Origin: Bradyrhizobium manausense
GTDB taxonomy: Bacteria; Pseudomonadota; Alphaproteobacteria; Rhizobiales; Xanthobacteraceae
NCBI RefSeq assembly: GCF_018129685.1
Contig: NZ_JAFCLG010000013.1
Coordinates: forward strand, 1 to 64,000
Direction of reading: 5' to 3'
DNA length: 64,000 bases
The translations under genes and the position numbers were made by a program. Under the pieces are notes generated by a model. The model did not search any database and was not told the origin of the DNA. It saw only the letters and a program-made list of their open reading frames with translations. Below are positions 59,627 through 64,000 of the stretch, one piece after another; within the stretch, counting starts at the first letter, position 1; every line of letters starts with the position of its first letter.

Positions 59627-59659
59627 CGCCGGCCGGAGTATATTCGGCCGACGGCTTTT
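59627..59659 (+). terminator. Hairpin terminator
   Basis: CCGCCGGCCGGA pairs imperfectly with TTCGGCCGACGG around GTATA, followed by CTTTTC. No clear gene ends just before it, so it may end a lost or unseen transcript. Confidence 0.5.
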
Positions 59660-59969
59660 CTAATTTGGTCCGGGAAATGTCCGGTGTTTTCAACCTACCC
59701 GGTCTTTGCGCATCCGCAACCAAAGTCGCTCATTAAGCTTGATGCGCGCGATGCAGGTTAATGCTCCCGTGCTTTTACGGGCGCGAAACGGCCCTGTCTT
59801 CCGTGGCGATGCCGCGTGCCATGATCTTTGAGCGTTTCCTGGCACTCGCCCATGTTTAGGCCCGACGCCTCCGCTCCATCCTATTTGGAGTGAGCGCCCT
59901 GACTCTTCCGACAGGATGATCTTCCGCTCGATCTTCGACATTGTCCGCGTCGCGTGACGTTGCAGTGGA

Positions 59970-59989
59970 GTGTTGGTTTAAACCAACAC
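59970..59989. promoter_or_regulatory. Candidate parS for the second partition system, left
   Basis: GTGTTGGTTTAAACCAACAC is a perfect 20-bp palindrome 120 bp upstream of parA. A near-copy lies beyond parB at 62168. It differs from the repABC sites, as expected for a separate ParB. Confidence 0.65.
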
Positions 59990-60109
59990 GCCAGTACGAC
60001 AGGCCCAAGAAGTCTTTCGAGGCTGCCGCGTCGGCAAACGCGCAATCTGACTCGTGGGCGGAGAAATAATGATGGCGCAAGCGTATCGGCTTTCTCCGCA
60101 GGCTCCTGA

Positions 60110-60880
60110 ATGAATATCATTGTCATCAACAATCAGAAGGGGGGCGTCGGCAAGACGACCCTTGCTGTTCATCTGGCCTGGTTCATGGCGGAGTCTGGCC
60201 GGCGGGTTTTGATGATCGATGCCGACGCGCAAGGCAATGCGACCGACACGCTCAAACGTCACGTGGGAACGACATCGGCGGCCGGTCTATTCCAGCCGGC
60301 GGCGCGGATCGTCGCCAGCGGCGACGGTGGCATAACGTTGGCGCCAGCAGACAGCTCGTTGACCGACGTTGATCGCGGCAGTGCCGCTGCAGTGATGACC
60401 CTTCAGCAGAATCTTGCCGCTGCTGCCGAACTGTTCGACATTTGCGTCATCGACACACCGCCGTCGCTTGGACTTCGCAGCGTGGCATGCCTGGTTGCGG
60501 CCTCGCACGTGTTGGCACCCATCTACCTTGAGGACTATTCGGTGAAGGGCGTCAAAGGCCTGCTGCAGACCGTGATCGGGGTGCAACAGCGTTACGGCCG
60601 CGAGGGCATGACCTTCCTCGGCCTGTTGCCATCAAACTTTAACACCAAATCGCCGCGCCAACGAACCCATCTGGAGCAGTTGTTGCGCGAAGCCGGCAAG
60701 TATGTCTTCCCGGGCCAGATTGTGGCTCGCGACGGCTATGCCGAAGCTGTAGCGGAACGAGTCCCGGTGTGGAGTCTCAAGCGCCGCTCGGCTCAGGAGG
60801 CCGGCCGGGAAATCCGCGCTGTTCTCGGCAAGATCGCCGAACGGCTTGACGAGGAGATGACTGATGACGCTCGATCTTAG
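60110..60880 (+). CDS. parA: ParA-family partition ATPase (second system)
   Basis: 256 residues without an N-terminal DNA-binding domain (small ParA type). Walker A is NNQKGGVGKTTLAVHLAWFM, Walker A' VLMIDADAQGNATDTL, and CVIDTPPSLGLRSVACLVAA follows. It overlaps parB by 17 bp. This is distinct from RepA and makes a second complete ParAB pair on the same DNA. Confidence 0.94.
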   Translation: MNIIVINNQKGGVGKTTLAVHLAWFMAESGRRVLMIDADAQGNATDTLKRHVGTTSAAGLFQPAARIVASGDGGITLAPADSSLTDVDRGSAAAVMTLQQNLAAAAELFDICVIDTPPSLGLRSVACLVAASHVLAPIYLEDYSVKGVKGLLQTVIGVQQRYGREGMTFLGLLPSNFNTKSPRQRTHLEQLLREAGKYVFPGQIVARDGYAEAVAERVPVWSLKRRSAQEAGREIRAVLGKIAERLDEEMTDDARS

Positions 60881-61844
60881 TTTCAAAGATCTCGCCGACG
60901 TCGCTGAAAAGGGAAGCGGCGGCGCCGGGTCCCCGCTTCGCATCGCGATCGACCGCATTGACGAAGACCCAGATCAACCGCGCCGTGTCTTCAGCGAGCA
61001 GGAGCTCGATGAACTTTCGGCGACCATTAGCGAACATGGCGTGCTGCAACCCATCCTAGTTCGCCGGTCCAACCAGGAGGGCCGATACGTTATCGTCATG
61101 GGTGCGCGCCGGTATCGCGCCGCGCAGCGTGCCGGATTACGGGAAATCCCGGCATTTTTGAAGGAGGGCAGCGAGCCGGATCGATACGCGCAGATGATCG
61201 AGAACATCCAGCGCGACGATTTGCGTGCACCCGAGATCGCCGCGTTCGTCGCGGGCCGTCTGGACGCCGGCGACACCCAGGCCGAAATCTCGCGCAAACT
61301 CGGCAAGCCAAGAGACTGGGTGTCGCGGTTCGCCTCGGTTCAATGCATGCCAGAATTTCTTCGGGCGAGGCTTGAGAGCTCGTCGATCCGCGCACTCTAT
61401 GAACTCTTCCAGGCTTGGCGCACCCATCCGGCAGCGATCGAAAGGCTTTGCGCCGCGCGCGAGAGTTTTACCGATGCGCAGGCGCGTGAGCTGGTCCGGG
61501 AGGTTCGCGCCGATTCCAACCGTACCGATGCTCAGAGTGAGCCCTCTGCCGAATCCGCATTATCGGAAAGGAGTGATCTCGCGACGAGAGCGTCGCTGTG
61601 GCGTGCGCCAAGCGAGAGCGCAGATGCACCAACCGATGATCTGCCAGCGAAACCTCGTGTCGCACCATCACGGTCTGCATGCCTGACGATCCTGGTACGG
61701 CACCAGCATCGGGCCGGTCGCCTTCTGATCGATCGTAGCGCGTCGCAAGGCAGCCGTCATGGCGTCGTGGTGTTCGATGGTTCCCACGAGGCGGAAGAAG
61801 TGGCGGCGTCGGCGCTCACGATCGAGGAGATCCTTTCGCCATGA
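60864..61844 (+). CDS. parB: ParB-family partition protein (second system)
   Basis: 326 residues. The ParB N-domain is clear: IAIDRIDEDPDQPRRVFSEQELDELSATISEHGVLQPILVR, VIVMGARRYRAAQRAGLREIPAFL (GARR in place of GHRR), MIENIQRDDLRAPEIAAFVAG and the helix-turn-helix DTQAEISRKLGKPRDWVSRF. The C-terminus has an Ala/Ser-rich linker. It likely binds the palindromes flanking the locus. Confidence 0.94.
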   Translation: MTLDLSFKDLADVAEKGSGGAGSPLRIAIDRIDEDPDQPRRVFSEQELDELSATISEHGVLQPILVRRSNQEGRYVIVMGARRYRAAQRAGLREIPAFLKEGSEPDRYAQMIENIQRDDLRAPEIAAFVAGRLDAGDTQAEISRKLGKPRDWVSRFASVQCMPEFLRARLESSSIRALYELFQAWRTHPAAIERLCAARESFTDAQARELVREVRADSNRTDAQSEPSAESALSERSDLATRASLWRAPSESADAPTDDLPAKPRVAPSRSACLTILVRHQHRAGRLLIDRSASQGSRHGVVVFDGSHEAEEVAASALTIEEILSP

Positions 61845-62268
61845 GAGTCTTCTTGTATTCCTGTTGGAGGAACGAAGTCTCGCGGCGGGTAGCGGTGCAG
61901 CGACGTTTCCACCCGAAGGGTGGCGCGTCAGCGCAACAGCCGAAGGCCGAACGCGCTTCCCATAGCGCCGTAGTGAGGCCGCAGGCTGCTGAAACGTCGC
62001 GGTCCACAGCCTCGGAGCCGACTGGTCAGCTCGTGTACCGCTGTGCTGGTGATTCTCTGACGGCAGCTCTCACCCTGCAAGCGAGTGGCACCGGACAGTT
62101 CGCACTGACAGCTGTTGAGCATTTGGCATTTTGCGGGCTGGGTATGGACGGCTTCAAACTCGCAGAATGTTGGTTCAAACCAACACGGAGGGGGTGGTCT
62201 CAGCGTTTTCTAGTGCAGGATAGGCTTCGCGCCAGCGATGTATTACATCGCGATTGGGATTGGAGCGG
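61845..62268. other. Intergenic region before mobC, possible oriT
   Basis: 424 bp between parB and the mobilisation genes. oriT commonly lies next to mobC and the relaxase, but I cannot identify a nic motif. It contains short inverted repeats and the palindrome at 62168. An open frame from 61841 spans it but has non-coding composition. Confidence 0.4.
62168..62185. promoter_or_regulatory. Candidate parS for the second partition system, right
   Basis: TGTTGGTTCAAACCAACA matches the left site except for the two central bases. It lies between parB and mobC, so it could also serve the mobilisation promoter. Confidence 0.6.
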
Positions 62269-62787
62269 ATGGCGCTGATCTCGCTTCGGATTCCCGACGA
62301 GGTCGCCGCGCGCTTGTCGGCTGTTGCGGCTTCCGAAGGCGGCAAGTCCGCCTTGTTGCGTCGCCTCATCGCCGATGTGCTGAATGCATCGCCGGCGCGG
62401 ATTGCGCCGTTGCCGGCGGGCAGGCCGCAGAAAATCACCGTACGATTTCGGGAAAGCGAGATGCGGCAGCTCGCGGACATCGCAGGGCAGCGCGGTATGA
62501 CGCGAACCGGCTGGATTGTAGCCCTCGTACGCTCGCGATTGCGATCACCGGTGCAGCATTCACTCGAAGAGCATGCCGCGCTTCGCGCCATTGTCCGCGA
62601 GCTCAACCGGATCGGTGGTAACATCAACCAGATCGCGCGCGCCGCAAATATCAGCGTGCTGCAGGGCAGGGTGGTTGAGCCTGATCTTTCCGCAATCCGC
62701 GATGCCAAATCCGCGATCGACTTGGCGCTCGCGCAATTGCGTGGTGCACTCGATGGCAACGCGGATTATTGGGAGACGCGACGTTGA
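62269..62787 (+). CDS. mobC: MobC-like relaxosome accessory protein
   Basis: 172 residues from the ATG at 62269. The N-terminal ribbon-helix-helix (MALISLRIPDEVAARLSAVAASEGGKSALLRRLI) and VRFRESEMRQLADIAGQRGMTRTGWIVALVRSRL precede the MobC signature ALRAIVRELNRIGGNINQIARAAN. Such proteins bind oriT and help the relaxase. Its TGA overlaps the TTG of the relaxase gene. Confidence 0.88.
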   Translation: MALISLRIPDEVAARLSAVAASEGGKSALLRRLIADVLNASPARIAPLPAGRPQKITVRFRESEMRQLADIAGQRGMTRTGWIVALVRSRLRSPVQHSLEEHAALRAIVRELNRIGGNINQIARAANISVLQGRVVEPDLSAIRDAKSAIDLALAQLRGALDGNADYWETRR

Positions 62788-63860
62788 GCCGGCGTCGCTC
62801 GCCGCAGCAGGCTGACCTGCTCGCCGAACTGCCGCCGATCTCGTATGTGTGGGAGACGCCCAATCGGCGTCCGCGGCGCGCGGAATGGGATACTCCCGAT
62901 CCGGCCGTTCCCCGGCGTCTCACGCCGGCGATGCGTGCAAAGCTCGAACGCATCGTGAGCCGAGTGCCGGAGGTGATGGTCAAGATCACCGGCCGCACCA
63001 AGGGCGTGGCGCATCTCAAATCGCACCTCGCCTACATTACCCGCAACGGCGAACTCGACGCCGAAACAGAGCAGGGTGCGGCGATGACGGGGCGGTCCGG
63101 ATTGAAGGATCTGCAGCAACGATGGGAGGATGATGCTGTTCTCGACGACAAGCGCCGCCGCGATGGGTCGCTTTCGATCAACATCATCCTGTCTATGCCG
63201 GCGGGAACTGATGCGGTTGCCGTCAAGGATTCGGCGCGGGCGTTTGCGATCGAAACCTTCGGGTACAATCACGACTACGTCTTCGTCCAGCACCTCGACG
63301 ACAAACACCCCCACGTCCATCTGACCGTTCAATCGTTGGGCCATGACGGGCGGCGTCTCAACCCACGTAAGGCAGACCTTCAGGCCTGGCGCGAACGGTT
63401 TGCCGGAGAGCTTCGGCTTCGTGGGATCGCGGCGGAGGCAACACCGCGACGAACCCGGGGACGAATTCGAAAAGCCGACCGTGGGGCGGTGCTGGCCTTG
63501 CGGAAGCGAAAGATTGCGCCCGAGGTCGATCGGCTGGCGCGGGAGGAGGTTCTCGGCGAGGTGAGGAGCGGCAAGACGACCGAACGACCATGGGAGGCTC
63601 GAATCCGATCACGTCAGGACGCGATCCGACAGCGATATCTCGACTACGCGGCTGAGCTGCAGCGCTCTGGGACGGCGCGCGATGGCGCGCTCGCGCGACA
63701 GATCCGTCAGTTCGTCAAGGACATGCCCGCGGTTGAAACCCGCCGGCATGTGTTGAAGAAGGAGCTTTCGGAGCTCGCCGATAGCCGGCGTCGCGGCGCG
63801 GAGCAGGGCGTCGATGCCGACCAGCGCGGTGATGCGCGAGGCAACGAACGCAGCAAGTAG
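62784..63860 (+). CDS. VirD2/MobA-type relaxase
   Basis: 358 residues, with a probable TTG start at 62784 overlapping the mobC stop (TTGA); an alternative TTG lies at 62769. The relaxase motifs are HLKSHLAYITRNGEL (Tyr nucleophile) and the three-His metal site YVFVQHLDDKHPHVHLTVQSLG. The C-terminus is basic and helical. Relaxases of this group often carry a C-terminal LPD7 domain; here it is absent and a stand-alone LPD7 gene ends the transfer operon. It nicks oriT and pilots the strand through the channel. Confidence 0.9.
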   Translation: MSRRRSPQQADLLAELPPISYVWETPNRRPRRAEWDTPDPAVPRRLTPAMRAKLERIVSRVPEVMVKITGRTKGVAHLKSHLAYITRNGELDAETEQGAAMTGRSGLKDLQQRWEDDAVLDDKRRRDGSLSINIILSMPAGTDAVAVKDSARAFAIETFGYNHDYVFVQHLDDKHPHVHLTVQSLGHDGRRLNPRKADLQAWRERFAGELRLRGIAAEATPRRTRGRIRKADRGAVLALRKRKIAPEVDRLAREEVLGEVRSGKTTERPWEARIRSRQDAIRQRYLDYAAELQRSGTARDGALARQIRQFVKDMPAVETRRHVLKKELSELADSRRRGAEQGVDADQRGDARGNERSK

Positions 63861-64000
63861 CCAACCGCGGGTCTGGGGCCTGAAATCGGTTAGCCACTAT
63901 TGGGGCTATGCCGGATGGCCCTGGAATATGCCGCAACCTTCGATACACCTGGAATATATCCCAGTTGCTGCTCCAGGGCGACCAGGGTCTGGCGGGCTAC
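63861..64000. other. Right edge, no assignable gene
   Basis: 140 bp after the relaxase. A frame opening at 63909 (MPDGPGICRN) runs off the edge, too short to judge. Confidence 0.3.

Larger units (their letters stand above)
58757..60109. other. 1.35-kb stretch without a supportable gene
   Basis: Frames here are short, lack ribosome sites and look non-coding. The largest, 59464-59736, gives an odd composition. The stretch has a hairpin with a T-tail at 59627-59659 and a 20-bp palindrome at 59970-59989. It separates repABC from the second partition locus. Confidence 0.45.

Noticed and set aside
59464..59736. 90-residue frame after repC
   Set aside because: Composition is not coding-like and a hairpin terminator lies within it.
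61841..62278. 145-residue frame between parB and mobC
   Set aside because: Unlikely composition; the frame contains the palindrome and probable oriT signals.

Overview
The window looks like a GC-rich plasmid segment from an alphaproteobacterium of the Bradyrhizobium/Nitrobacter/Rhodopseudomonas type. This rests on a repABC replication unit, an acyl-homoserine-lactone synthase/LuxR pair next to a VirB-type conjugation operon, DUF736/ArdC/DUF1419/DUF4326-type plasmid genes and RHE_PE00001-type (DUF1612) genes. I identify families by recognising motifs and length; no database search was possible. I saw no tRNA, rRNA or CRISPR array.

Layout. (1) 1-7476: metal and stress accessory genes (CusF-like protein, ChrA chromate transporter with a PadR regulator, Spy/CpxP-like protein, methyltransferase, nucleoside phosphorylase, YnfA), with an acyltransferase gene split by a 149-bp MITE-like element and a decayed membrane-protein region. 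(2) 7477-21849: a tightly packed minus-strand operon, luxI-virB1-B2-B3-B4-B5-eexN-B6-B7-B8-B9-B10-B11-virD4-LPD7, led by a lux-box candidate, with luxR divergent. (3) 22250-40603: a plus-strand run of plasmid backbone genes: DnaB-like helicase with a 3' frameshift, toprim protein, DUF1419, DUF4326, a 1,699-aa adenine-methyltransferase/SNF2-type helicase, a large ParB-like protein, a chain of small coupled genes, an ArdC-like antirestriction protein and DUF736. (4) 40604-48750: a cargo segment bracketed by two copies of the DUF736 3' end. It holds an AbiE-type toxin-antitoxin pair, a truncated DUF1612 protein, a His-rich P-type metal ATPase with an RcnR-type repressor, a ChrB-N/MFS pair and a truncated PAP2 gene. 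(5) 48750-54850: PrlF-YhaV and VapBC modules, DUF2285, a full-length DUF1612 protein, an unknown gene and a tyrosine recombinase. (6) 54851-58756: repABC with three parS-like palindromes and a counter-transcribed RNA. (7) 58757-64000: a second ParA/ParB pair flanked by its own palindromes, then mobC and a VirD2/MobA-type relaxase.

How it fits together: RepABC and ParAB replicate and segregate the element. The relaxase, MobC, VirD4 and VirB system transfer it, probably under quorum-sensing control because luxI is the first gene of the transfer operon. ArdC and the methyltransferase-helicase plausibly protect incoming DNA. The toxin-antitoxin modules stabilise the element, and the chromate and divalent-metal genes are the selectable cargo. 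The most interesting items are the methyltransferase-helicase/ParB backbone island, the metal ATPase lacking a CPC/SPC motif beside an RcnR-type sensor, the VirB1-like protein lacking its catalytic Glu, the duplication-bracketed cargo and the double partition system.
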